From Candidatus Poribacteria bacterium (GTDB lineage: Bacteria > Poribacteria > WGA-4E > WGA-3G), in contig JAJECN010000022.1 in NCBI GenBank assembly GCA_022821965.1, positions 372,001-436,000 on the forward strand: 64,000 nucleotides of DNA, given 5' to 3'. This document shows, piece after piece, positions 41,520-51,000 of the stretch (its first letter is position 1; each line of letters opens with the position of its first letter). The notes beneath the pieces are model-generated. The model was not told where the DNA came from. It saw nothing but the letters and a program-made list of their open reading frames with translations, and searched no databases. The position numbers and the translations under genes are program-made.

Positions 41520-42086
41520 TCAATCCGTTGTATTTTTTTTTGAAATATTTTCATCTTCCAATTGACTCCTATAGATTTTGCGAATTTGGTTAAAAATGGC
41601 GATGTACGTTGGTAACCGGTAGTCCGGGTAACTCCACTCCCAAGGTTGAAATGTTTTGCGATGGAAGCGGAGCGTGATTTCGGCATAAATCCCATCGCTG
41701 AGATAGATGCGGTGTGCGTGATCCTTGGTTGAGGCGAGCACCAGTTTTGCCAAGCAGATATAACCCACATCTAAATTGACGCGCCGTGCGTCACCTGTAG
41801 CGGTTCTTACGGCGAAGGCTTGTTCCACTTTATTTGTGAATAACTTCAACTCGGGGAGTGTGCCGCCGTCAATGAGTTTTTCAAAACTGATAAACTGCCG
41901 TTGAATATCTGGTCCCATCTCGGTTTGATAATAAGTCGTGCTGGTGAAAGGCAATAGTTCGCTTGTGAAATCAATGGGACCGAGACGCTGTGTCAACTCG
42001 GTATAGACAGTTGATAGGAGGCTGGGTTCCACAGTTAGCACACCTATAACGGCTTTAACGGGTTGCGGCATTGTAATTGTTCCCAT
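41520..42086 (-). CDS. DUF4416-family protein
   Basis: 188 aa from the ATG at 42086 (AGAGGA RBS); the ORF extension upstream covers the promoter region and is not coding. DUF4416 blocks are obvious: PQPVKAVIGVLTVEPSLL, GPIDFTSELLPFTSTTYYQT, EMGPDIQRQFISFEKLID, RRVNLDVGYICLAKLVLAST, KDHAHRIYLSDGIYAEITL, WEWSYPDYR. The family has no known function. It is followed by the DmpA-like peptidase and is divergent from rpoB. Confidence 0.88.
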   Translation of the reverse strand: MGTITMPQPVKAVIGVLTVEPSLLSTVYTELTQRLGPIDFTSELLPFTSTTYYQTEMGPDIQRQFISFEKLIDGGTLPELKLFTNKVEQAFAVRTATGDARRVNLDVGYICLAKLVLASTKDHAHRIYLSDGIYAEITLRFHRKTFQPWEWSYPDYRLPTYIAIFNQIRKIYRSQLEDENISKKNTTD

Positions 42087-42191
42087 GTGGTCCTCTGTAA
42101 CGAAAGGGAAGTCGGGAATCGGAGTGTTTTTGCCTGCGGGTTTCCCGGCTCCTACAGCAAAACCGAATGTTTCCGTTTTTTCTAAAAAAAC

Positions 42192-42220
42192 TTGACTTTT
42201 GTTTGTCTTTTTGGTATAAT
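42192..42220 (+). promoter_or_regulatory. Upstream sigma70 promoter before rpoB (P1)
   Basis: TTGACT (42192-42197) and TATAAT (42215-42220) are 17 bases apart. It lies 470 bases before the rpoB start, ahead of a structured, terminator-ended stretch. Confidence 0.62.
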
Positions 42221-42226
42221 TATAAT

Positions 42227-42410
42227 ATCGTGTTGGCAGGCGTGTCAAGCGTAGTCACTCGGCTATGTGCCTGCCTCTCACTTGACAGGGAATAAATACA
42301 CGATACACGATAGCCAATGCAATCTATAAAATGCATAAGAAATTGTTCAAAACACACCCTTTGCTGAAGTATACCAGACAGGATGCGCCCTGTCAATGTT
42401 TTGTTTGTTG
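42227..42410 (+). ncRNA. Structured leader or small RNA upstream of rpoB
   Basis: Starting at the P1 promoter, several arms can pair in competing ways. ATCGTGT (42227-42233) pairs with a doubled ACACGAT (42298-42311). GGCAGGC (42235-42241) pairs with GCCTGCC (42269-42275). TGTCAAG (42243-42249) pairs with CTTGACA (42281-42287), crossing the previous stem as a pseudoknot. TTGACAGG (42282-42289) can also pair with CCTGTCAA at 42389, which is the 3' arm of a terminator-like hairpin. Mutually exclusive pairings are the mark of a switch or of an sRNA. No ORF. Confidence 0.42.
42377..42410 (+). terminator. Terminator-like hairpin in rpoB upstream region
   Basis: GACAGG (42377-42382) and CCTGTC (42389-42394) form a short stem followed by a T-rich stretch (TGTTTTGTTTGTTGT). 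Its 3' arm has an alternative partner at 42282-42289. Confidence 0.5.
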
Positions 42411-42513
42411 TCTGTAGGTGCGCTTAACTCTTCTACAAGTTTCTTGCTAACGCAATAAAGTCAAAAAAAAATCGATTAAACCGCAAAAAAATGTAATTTT
42501 TTCAATTTTTTTC

Positions 42514-42542
42514 TTGACTTTTCCCGAATTATAATATATAAT
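42514..42542 (+). promoter_or_regulatory. Main rpoB promoter (P2)
   Basis: TTGACT (42514-42519) and TATAAT (42537-42542) with 17-base spacing; the start near 42549 leaves a ~114-base leader before the GTG start of rpoB. Confidence 0.65.
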
Positions 42543-42662
42543 ACTTTGTTATGCTGTGTCACCATATTAAGACGGAAAAAGCAGCTGGGAAGCAGGCTTT
42601 TTCAAAAGTCTATTTACAAGCTTAAGCTGCATAACCACCGCCAAATAGGGAGACTTCATTCA

Positions 42663-45600
42663 GTGAATAAAAATCCCAGCCAGAAAAATGAGATAAGGTA
42701 TTTTGCCAAAACGGAGGTTCGGACCCCTCTCCCGAATCTTATTGAGACCCAAAAGCTTGCTTATGATGCCTTCTTAAAACGAGATGTCCCACCCACCGAA
42801 CGTGCAGAAACGGGCCTCCAAGCCGTATTTAAAGAAGTGTTTCCGATTTATGACTTTTCGGATGTCAATAGTCTTGAATTCGTCAGTTACAGTCTTGGCG
42901 CACCGAAATATACGCTTCAAGAATGTGTTGCCCGCGGTGTAACGTACCAAGTATCCCTCACCGCACGTATCATGCTTGTTGTGCGTGAAGCAGACTCGGA
43001 TGCTGATGAACCGCACGTGGTGGATATCCGAGAATCTGATGTCTATCTCGGCGAAGTCCCTTTAATGACCGAAAATGGTAGTTTTATTGTCAACGGCAGT
43101 GAACGTGTGATAGTGAGCCAGCTGCATCGTTCACCGGGTGTTATTTTCCTTGAAAAATCGTTACCAACGGGACGGCGCACACCGACTGCCCAGATTATCC
43201 CCTATCGAGGTGCATGGGTTGAATTTGAAATAGACACGAAAGATCAGATTTATGTGCGTATTGACAAGCGTAGAAAACTGCCTGCCACCGTATTACTTCG
43301 CGCGCTTGGATGGGATTCAGACGCAGATATTCTAAAACTCTTTGCTAAAACAGAACGACTCGTGCTTGCGGGGTGGCGTGTTATCGATGTAGAAGGACCG
43401 GTGAAACAAGTCAAACCCGGTGATCTGTTGGATGCTGCGGACTTTCGGCAGGCAAGCAAAGACTATCCTGATCTTGAGGTAGAGAATTGTTATCGCGTTA
43501 CTGAAGTAACCGATGAGGAGTGCCCATTAGAGATTGGGCAGGAGGTTACATCTAAAGAACGTACAAGCCTCCGCAGAAAATGGAAAGGCTTTGAAACCGA
43601 GCTTCTCCGACGTGTCATTGATACACATGACAGTGCCTGTGAACTTGCGCCCGAACAATTACTAACGGATTCAGAATACCAAGAAGCGCGTTCTCGCTAC
43701 GGTAGGAAGGCATTTACAGCTGAACAGATATCTCAAGACGGTCAGGAGAGTGTTGGTCGAGTCTGTGCTGAAGACATCATCCACCCGGAAACTGGTGAAG
43801 TGCTCCTCACAGCAAATACGTTGCTCACTGAAACAGAATTGGAACGTCTCACGGAAACAGGTGTTGAAGCACTCACAGTCTTAGACGTAGAGGATTGCCA
43901 GCATATCCGGTTTCTACGCAATACATTAGAACGGGACCGACAGGCAGATTACGAAGAGCCATATACTTTGCAAGACGCTGCACTGCTTACAATCTTTCGC
44001 ACGCTGAGACCAGGAGATCCCGCTGGTATAGAGAACGCTCGTAAACATCTTGCGTGGCTGCTCTTTGATTCGCATCGGTACGATTTAGGTGTCGTTGGGC
44101 GATATAAACTTAATCGAAAATTTCAGGATATACCCATTTACGGTGAGCCACCGGAGGAGAGTTTTCGTACGCTTCGCCCGGAAGATATTGCGGCTACGGT
44201 GGATTACCTTCTTAAAGTTCACAATGGACTTGTCCAGAAAGATGATCTTGACCATCTCGGCAATCGCCGCGTGCGTGTTATCGGTGAACTGCTCGAAAAC
44301 CAATTCCGAATGGGGTTGTTCCAGATTCGCAGAACGACGCGCGAAAGGTTGAGTACGAACAACGATATAGCGAAAGTCGTTCCGTCCTCCCTGGTAAATC
44401 CAAAACCTCTGATGATGGCACTCCGCGAATTCTTCGGTTCAAACCAGTTGTCGCAATTCATGCAACAGATTAATCCGCTTGATGAATTGACGCACAAACG
44501 CCGTATTTCAGCGATCGGGCCGGGTGGACTCCACCGAGATAGGGCAACAGCCGCCGTTCGGGACGTACACCCTACGCACTATGGGCGTGTTTGTCCTTTG
44601 GAAACGCCCGAAGGTCCGTCAATCGGGCTCATTGTTTCCTTGGCTTGTTATGGGCGGATCAATCCCTACGGTTTTATAGAAACGCCTTATCACAAGGTTG
44701 AGGATGGTTCGAGAGTAGGTTCAGTAGAGTATCTCACAGCGGATAGCGAAGACACAGCTTACATTGCTGCAAAGGCGGCACCGCGTGCTGCTTCACAAAC
44801 TACAAATGGTGATGCAGATAATTCGGAGCAGACCCTACCCGTCCGTAGTGGAGAGGATATCCTGTCGCTTCCGATGGAAAAAGTGGATTACATCGGTGTC
44901 TCTCCACAGCAGATCGTTGGTATTTCCGCCGCGCTTGTTCCATTTCTGGAGCATGAGGATGCAAACCGCGCATTGATGGGTGCGAACCACCAACGTCAAG
45001 CTGTGCCGCTCATCAGTCCAGAAGCACCGCTCGTAGGAACAGGGATGGAAGCTCCTGCTGCATTGTATTCGGGTGCCCTTATTACTGCGGCCCGTGCTGG
45101 CACCGTCACAAGTGTCTCGGCTGACGAAATCCTTATCCATACAGGTGAAGCACTTCACGCTGATAAGGGTGAAAATACCTTCAGTGAGATGGGCTACGAT
45201 GTTTACAAACTCCAGACGTTCAAACGGAGTAATAGTGGTACCTGTATCCACCAACGTCCCATCGTTGCGGTGGGTGATAAAGTTGAAGCCGAACAGGTTA
45301 TTGCGGATGGCACATCCACAGAAGATGGCGAACTTGCTCTTGGGCGGAACATCCTCTGCGCTTACATGCCGTGGGGCGGTCATAACTATGAGGACTCTAT
45401 CCTGATAAGTGAATCACTCATCAAGGAAGATACGTTCACTTCTATCCACATTGAGGAATTTGAGGTGGAGGCGCGCGAAACGAAAGTGGGTCCAGAAGAA
45501 ATCACCCGTGATATTCCGAATGTTAGCGAGCAGCGACTCACACAACTTGATGAAGAGGGTATTATTCGCGTTGGTAGTGTTGTTGGCGCAGGCAGCATCT

Positions 45601-47918
45601 TAGTCGGAAAAATTACACCGAAAGGTGAGAGCGAATATGGACCAGAGGAAAAACTCTTACGCGCAATCTTTGGCGAAAAAGTCAAAGAGGTAAGGGATGC
45701 TTCGACTTACGTGCGTCCTGGCGTTGAGGGTGTCGTCATTGATGTAAAGGTATTTTCTCGTAAGCCAGATGGCGCGTCCCGCCGTGGAAATTGGTCGCAA
45801 GGCGACTCAAACGTGTCGATGGCTGATAACTTGCGATATGAGTCGAAACGCAAGGAAATTGAAGAGACCTGGCGCGAGCAGATCGCTTCTATCCGCCGCC
45901 GAAAAACTGAGGAAATTCACAACACACTTATAGGGTGTGAACTCGCTGATTCGCTCTACACAGTTAATGGTGTTAGCAATAGTGCCGATGCTAAACCCTT
46001 TGCTAATGCTGGTGATACTTTGACCGCTGAGGTTTTAGAAGCCTACATTTCGGGTTTCACGGCGGATGAATATCATATAGTGACTGAGGATACAGCCTCC
46101 GAGGCTTTTATCGCTGAAGCGTGCTATAGAGTGACGAACGTACCTGATCCAGTTCCTACTATTGTGGTCCATCCTCTCGATTCCTCAACTGAGGAACCGA
46201 TAACTTCGGATAGCGATGAAAGTGAGAATGATGAACCCGGAGCAGGGTCTGCGATTTCACTCGCGGAAACTATTAGTGCAGTACAGGTATATCTTAGCAA
46301 AGTGTGTGAACCACTTCTGGAGAATACCGAACCCCTTTCACAAGAAGAGGAGCCTTTAAACGAAGAGATCGCGGATGCTGATGTTGTGCTTCGCGGTTAT
46401 AACGGAAATGTCGTTGCTATTGTCCTATATGCAACTGATGATGAACATACTGAAGGTGGACCTCCTTCTGAACGTCTTTCGGAAATGCTTGCTGCAACGG
46501 ATGCACGATTCGGCATATTGATAACTGGTGCGGACTCAGAGCCTGATAACTGGGACTTTTATGGACTGGTAGGCGACACAGCGTTGCAACCGTGCGATCG
46601 CTCCGAGTTTGAAATCGGCGTTACGGCTCAGCTCGAAGCGGCTGGATGTCCTGTCGTGGAAACACAAAGACTAACCCAGCAGGAGTGGGAAAACCTTAGT
46701 GAAACCTACAAGGATTTACAAGTCGAGTTATTTTGGGACATTAAGGAAGTCTTTGATCCAGCGTGTCCATTGACTGAAGGACAAGAGATCACCGATGCCG
46801 ATCATCAACAGGTATCTAAAGATTTTCCAGAGCGTCCTATACAAGCGGGCCAGCGACTTACTCCAGATGAGTTAGAGTCGCTCACCAAAACCACTAAGAA
46901 CCTGAAGACCGATAACATTTGGCACATTACCGCTGTTTTTGATCCAAAGTGTACACTGTCTGTTGGCGACGATGTTTCTGACGCTGATTATCAGGAAGCA
47001 CTCAAATCATGTAGTTTGTCCGTTACGGACATCCATGTAACCAATGCCGATGCGAAAGAACACATCCAACGTGTTGAAGAGATGGCACAAGGCAGAATAA
47101 CCACTTATACTGAGGAGAAGGATCGGGCACTTCAGCAGTTAGATATGGGTGATGAGTTAAAACCGGGTGTTATCAAACGTGTCAAGGTTTATGTTGCCAG
47201 CAAACGACCGATTTCAGTGGGAGATAAGATGGCGGGTCGTTACGGGAACAAAGGCGTTGTTGCTAAAATTTTACCCGTTGAGGATATGCCCTACCTCCCG
47301 GATGGTACGCCAGTTGAGTTAGTGCTGAACCCCTTGGGTGTGCCCTCTCGAATGAACGTCGGTCAGATATTGGAAATCCATCTCGGATGGGCGTGCCATG
47401 AACTCGGCATCCGGGCAAAATCCCCTGTGTTTGACGGTGCGACAGAGGCAGAAATCTTCGAGCTGCTCGGCGAAACCGAGCTCCCTGAACGTAGTAAACA
47501 GACGGGTAAGAGCATTCTCTTTGATGGTAGGAGCGGTGAACCGTTTGCCCAAGAAGTAACGGTTGGATACGTTTATTTCCTCAAGTTGAATCACCTTGTT
47601 GCTGATAAGATGCATGCTCGCTCTACTGGACCTTACTCTCTCGTTACACAACAGCCATTAGGTGGTAAGGCACAGCATGGGGGTCAACGTCTCGGTGAAA
47701 TGGAAGTTTGGGCATTGGAGGCTTATGGCGCAGCACATACGCTCCAGGAAATGCTTACACTCAAATCAGATGATGTCCTCGGTAGAAGGGAAATCTATGA
47801 GTCAGTTGTGAAGGGGCTGAACCCTGATCCACCCGGTACACCAGAATCGTTCAAAGTTTTGGTCCGTGAACTCCAAACCCTCGGACTCCATGTATCTCTT
47901 GACAAGGATGAAGAATAG
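42663..47918 (+). CDS. rpoB: RNA polymerase beta subunit, with large repeat insertions
   Basis: 1751 aa from the GTG at 42663 (GGGAGA RBS nine bases upstream); a TTG at 42546 falls at the transcription start and is unlikely. All core blocks are present: PNLIETQKLAYDAFL, ENGSFIVNGSERVIVSQLHR, the rifampicin region (SNQLSQFMQQINPLDELTHK), GHNYEDSILISE, KITPKGESEYGPEEKLLRAI, SVGDKMAGRYGNKGVVAKI and MHARSTGPYSLVTQQPLGG. Two insertions make it ~450-500 aa longer than usual. One lies at residues ~238-355, in the place of lobe/SI1, and has three copies of a ~38-aa repeat. The other lies at ~1094-1460, at the SI2/beta-i9 coiled-coil position, with further repeats and a nuclease-like domain. The rpoC gene follows; rplKAJL does not precede it. 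Confidence 0.97.
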   Translation: MNKNPSQKNEIRYFAKTEVRTPLPNLIETQKLAYDAFLKRDVPPTERAETGLQAVFKEVFPIYDFSDVNSLEFVSYSLGAPKYTLQECVARGVTYQVSLTARIMLVVREADSDADEPHVVDIRESDVYLGEVPLMTENGSFIVNGSERVIVSQLHRSPGVIFLEKSLPTGRRTPTAQIIPYRGAWVEFEIDTKDQIYVRIDKRRKLPATVLLRALGWDSDADILKLFAKTERLVLAGWRVIDVEGPVKQVKPGDLLDAADFRQASKDYPDLEVENCYRVTEVTDEECPLEIGQEVTSKERTSLRRKWKGFETELLRRVIDTHDSACELAPEQLLTDSEYQEARSRYGRKAFTAEQISQDGQESVGRVCAEDIIHPETGEVLLTANTLLTETELERLTETGVEALTVLDVEDCQHIRFLRNTLERDRQADYEEPYTLQDAALLTIFRTLRPGDPAGIENARKHLAWLLFDSHRYDLGVVGRYKLNRKFQDIPIYGEPPEESFRTLRPEDIAATVDYLLKVHNGLVQKDDLDHLGNRRVRVIGELLENQFRMGLFQIRRTTRERLSTNNDIAKVVPSSLVNPKPLMMALREFFGSNQLSQFMQQINPLDELTHKRRISAIGPGGLHRDRATAAVRDVHPTHYGRVCPLETPEGPSIGLIVSLACYGRINPYGFIETPYHKVEDGSRVGSVEYLTADSEDTAYIAAKAAPRAASQTTNGDADNSEQTLPVRSGEDILSLPMEKVDYIGVSPQQIVGISAALVPFLEHEDANRALMGANHQRQAVPLISPEAPLVGTGMEAPAALYSGALITAARAGTVTSVSADEILIHTGEALHADKGENTFSEMGYDVYKLQTFKRSNSGTCIHQRPIVAVGDKVEAEQVIADGTSTEDGELALGRNILCAYMPWGGHNYEDSILISESLIKEDTFTSIHIEEFEVEARETKVGPEEITRDIPNVSEQRLTQLDEEGIIRVGSVVGAGSILVGKITPKGESEYGPEEKLLRAIFGEKVKEVRDASTYVRPGVEGVVIDVKVFSRKPDGASRRGNWSQGDSNVSMADNLRYESKRKEIEETWREQIASIRRRKTEEIHNTLIGCELADSLYTVNGVSNSADAKPFANAGDTLTAEVLEAYISGFTADEYHIVTEDTASEAFIAEACYRVTNVPDPVPTIVVHPLDSSTEEPITSDSDESENDEPGAGSAISLAETISAVQVYLSKVCEPLLENTEPLSQEEEPLNEEIADADVVLRGYNGNVVAIVLYATDDEHTEGGPPSERLSEMLAATDARFGILITGADSEPDNWDFYGLVGDTALQPCDRSEFEIGVTAQLEAAGCPVVETQRLTQQEWENLSETYKDLQVELFWDIKEVFDPACPLTEGQEITDADHQQVSKDFPERPIQAGQRLTPDELESLTKTTKNLKTDNIWHITAVFDPKCTLSVGDDVSDADYQEALKSCSLSVTDIHVTNADAKEHIQRVEEMAQGRITTYTEEKDRALQQLDMGDELKPGVIKRVKVYVASKRPISVGDKMAGRYGNKGVVAKILPVEDMPYLPDGTPVELVLNPLGVPSRMNVGQILEIHLGWACHELGIRAKSPVFDGATEAEIFELLGETELPERSKQTGKSILFDGRSGEPFAQEVTVGYVYFLKLNHLVADKMHARSTGPYSLVTQQPLGGKAQHGGQRLGEMEVWALEAYGAAHTLQEMLTLKSDDVLGRREIYESVVKGLNPDPPGTPESFKVLVRELQTLGLHVSLDKDEE
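43374..43727 (+). repeat. RpoB insertion 1: three protein repeats
   Basis: Three consecutive units at the protein level: 43374-43487 (WRVIDVEGP ... KPGDLLDAADFRQASKDYPD), 43488-43601 (CYRVTEVTDEECPLEIGQEV) and 43602-43727 (LLRRVIDTHDSACELAPEQL). The shared pattern is Y-x-V-T-x-V-x-x-x-x-C-P-L-x-x-G-x-x-L-T-x-x-E-Y followed by a helix and G-F. Confidence 0.75.
45942..47040 (+). repeat. RpoB insertion 2: repeats around a foreign domain
   Basis: This ~365-aa stretch splits the coiled coil before DELKPGVIKRVKVYVASKRP. A repeat-like unit starts at 45954 (LYTVNGVSNS ... AGDTLTAEVLEAY). Two good units lie at 46722-46832 (IKEVFDPACPLTEGQEITDA) and 46914-47024 (ITAVFDPKCTLSVGDDVSDA), with a half unit between them. 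The middle (46251-46580) resembles HsdR_N. Confidence 0.7.
46251..46580 (+). other. HsdR_N-like, probably inactive domain inside RpoB
   Basis: Residues ~1197-1306 of RpoB. The order helix (ISAVQVYLSKVCEPLL), ADVVLRGYNGNVVAIVLYA, helix, then ARFGILITGADSEPDNWDFY follows type I restriction HsdR_N domains (D-x-V-L-x-x-x-N-G-x-x-x-A-x-V-E-x-K ... G-I-L-x-T-G ... W-x-F-Y). The catalytic E-x-K is replaced by LYATDD, so nuclease activity is not expected. A by-eye assignment. Confidence 0.5.
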
Positions 47919-47922
47919 AATA

Positions 47923-48021
47923 TTGGCTTTCAGTTATCAGCCGTCGGCTTTCGGTTAAGAGGTGTCTGGTGAACGCAAAACCCTCTTTACTGATTGTTGA
48001 CGACTGACAACTGAAGGCTAA
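47923..48021. repeat. Heptamer hairpin, copy f (rpoB-rpoC)
   Basis: The left arm (47923-47963) runs TTTCAGTTATCAGCCGTCGG onward to GGTTAAGAGG. The right arm (47979-48021) runs CCTCTTTACTGATTGTTGAC onward to CTGACAACTGAAG. It fills the 120-base gap between rpoB and rpoC. Confidence 0.75.
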
Positions 48022-48038
48022 AAGAAAAAGGGGAACTG

Positions 48039-51000
48039 ATGAACACAGCATTTGACAGCATCTCCATAAAGATAGCCTCGCCTGATCAGATTAAAGATGA
48101 GGCGAAGCAGACCAGTTGTAGACGTCGAAATCCCGCCCAAGCAACAGATGGACCCTTTATCTGTCCTGAGAAAGGGACGTGTAGCTGCGGTGAGGTTAAG
48201 AAAGCAGAAACTATTAACTACCGTTCTTTTCGTCCTGAACCGGAGGGTCTCTTTTGTGAGGCCATCTTTGGCCCCCAAAAGGACTGGGAGTGTAACTGCG
48301 GCAAGTATAAACGGATTAAACATAAAGGGATGATATGTGACCGCTGTGGTGTCGAAATCACGCAACAGCGCGTTCGTAGAGACCGGCTCGGTTATATCCA
48401 ACTCGCCGCGCCTGTTTCCCATATATGGTACTTCAAGGGTATTCCGTCTCGTATTGGTACTTTCTGTGAGCTCTCTTCACGTGATGTGGAACGTGTTCTC
48501 TATTTTGAGGGCTTCATTGTTGTTGAGGTGACCGACCCTGATTGCCCACTTGAACCTGGACAGGTATTAACTGAGATTGAATATATTGAGCACAGCAACA
48601 AGTACTGGGGCGGGTTTCGCGCTGGAGCCGGTGCGGAAGTTATTCGCGAAATTCTGAGTGGTATCGATCTTGAAGAGGAGAAAGAGAAGTTAACCAAAGA
48701 GTTAGACGAAACAACGAGCCATCAAAAGAAACTTAAGATCGCTAAGCAGCTGAAACAGATGGCTGACTTTGCGGAAATCGGTCAGCGACCTGAGTGGATG
48801 ATTTTGGATGTTATTCCAGTCATTCCGCCAGATTTACGCCCCCTTGTCCCACTCGAAGGTGGACGTTTTGCTACCAGTGACCTTAACGACCTGTATCGCC
48901 GTGTTATCAATCGGAACAACCGACTGCGCAAACTTATACAGCTTCGTTCTCCAGAGGTGATTCTCCGAAATGAGAAGCGGATGCTGCAGGAAGCAGTAGA
49001 TGCCTTCTTTGATAATGGACGGCACGGTAGACGTGTCACCGGTCCCGGTAACCGCCCCCTCAAATCCCTTGCCGATGTTCTCAAAGGTAAGATTGGACGG
49101 TTCCGTCAAAATCTTCTCGGCAAACGGGTTGACTATTCCGGGCGTAGTGTCATCGTTGTTGGACCCGAATTGGGGTTGCATCAATGTGGAATCCCAAAAC
49201 GGATGGCAGTGGAGTTGTTTAAGCCATTCATTATTGAGCGGCTCCAAGCTTATGGGTATACGCAAACAATTAAGCGCGCGAAGCATATCGCTGAACACGT
49301 TGACTCGAATTCGCCTGTTTGGGAGGTGGTGGAGGAAGTAATTGCGGATCACCCGGTCTTACTCAATCGTCCGCCAACGTTGCACCGACTCGGCATTCAG
49401 GCATTTTTACCTGTTTTGGTAGAGGGCAAGTCAATCAGAATTCCGCCGCTTGTTTGTAAGGCGTTCAACGCCGACTTTGATGGCGATCAAATGGCAGTTC
49501 ATGTGCCACTCACCGTGGAAGCCCAAGCTGAGGCAAAACTCTTGATGCTCAGTAGTCATAACATCCTCAAACCTTCACACGGTGATCCTATCGCTGTTCC
49601 AGAGCTTGACATGGTGCTTGGACCCAGCTTCCTTACAAAGGCACTGCCGGAGCATGCTGAGGATGCGATGCTTTTGCACACCGCATACACAACGAACGAC
49701 ACTGCTGCTTTTGAGGCAATCTATGAAAAACCGTGGTATAACCGCCGCTACGCACATCCAGAAGAGGCAATCACTGCTCATGCAGCAGGTCAACTTAAGC
49801 TGCACGATAGCATCCAGTTCTTCTGTGCACCTAATGGAAATGGAAAAACTACGGAACCAATTCTTACGACAGTGGGTAGGGTTATTTTTAACGAAGTGCT
49901 GCCATCTGAATTAGAATGGGAAGACGAACATTCCGAACAGCAGATTCCGTTCTTCAATGCTGAAGCCGGGGGCAGGCAATTATCTGACCTGATCCATCGC
50001 TGTTTTAACGAATTGGGTACACGCGCCACAACTGAAGTACTTGAGAAGGTCCAAAAGCTCGCTTTTGAGTATGCAACGTTGAGCGGCATTTCGCCTGGCA
50101 TCATGGACTATATTACGCCCGACAACCGAGACAAACTGGTGAATGATGCCCAGGCGCAAATTGATTCCATCCTTGAGGGTGTAGCAACGACCGAACGCGA
50201 GGAGCATGAAAACGAGCAAGTTCGTATCTGGCTGGATGCGATTACGGAAGTTGAAAACGAGATGTTCAAAGTCTTGCCCGAATTAGAGACATCTCTCGTT
50301 GAGCGCGCTGATCCTCGAAAGATTCATCCAAAGATCGATGCCCATGGTGCAGAGATACGCGACAAAACAGTGGAGGGTTTCAGTCCGGTCCATATCATGG
50401 CGGACAGTGGTGCACGTGCTCGGAAAAATCCATTCACGCAAATCAGTGCCGTTATCGGGTTGAAGGCAAAACAGACCGGTGACATTCTTATCCCACCAAT
50501 TACCTCGTCTTATCGTGAAGGTTTGGATGTACTCGACTATTTCAACTCCACCTACGGGTCCCGTAAAGGTCTCGTGGACACGGCGATGAAGACCGCTGCG
50601 TCCGGATACCTTACTCGGAAACTTGTGGATGTCGCTCAAGATGTTCGCGTTACGATTGAAGATTGCGGTACGCTGAACAGCATTCAAAAGTTTGCAACGG
50701 AGGGTGGGGACCTTGCCTTTAAGATCAGTGGACGTACTGCCGCCGAGGACATCGTCAACCCAGAGAACGGTGACATACTTGTTCCAGCGGGTGCCATCAT
50801 ATCTACACAGAATGCTGAGAAGATTGATGAACTTGGCGTGAGAGTGGTGAAAGCCCGTTCCGTGCTCACCTGCCAAGCCGACGAAGGGGTTTGCGCAAAA
50901 TGTTATGGTAATGATCTAACGACGAATGACCTTGTTAACGTTGGCGAGGCAGTCGGCATCATCGCAGCACAATCCATTGGTGAACCCGGCACGCAGCTCA

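Noticed and set aside
42087-42248. 54-residue N-terminal extension of the DUF4416 protein
   Set aside because: The family starts near GTITMPQPVK; the extension overlaps the rpoB upstream promoter and the inner ATG has a good RBS.
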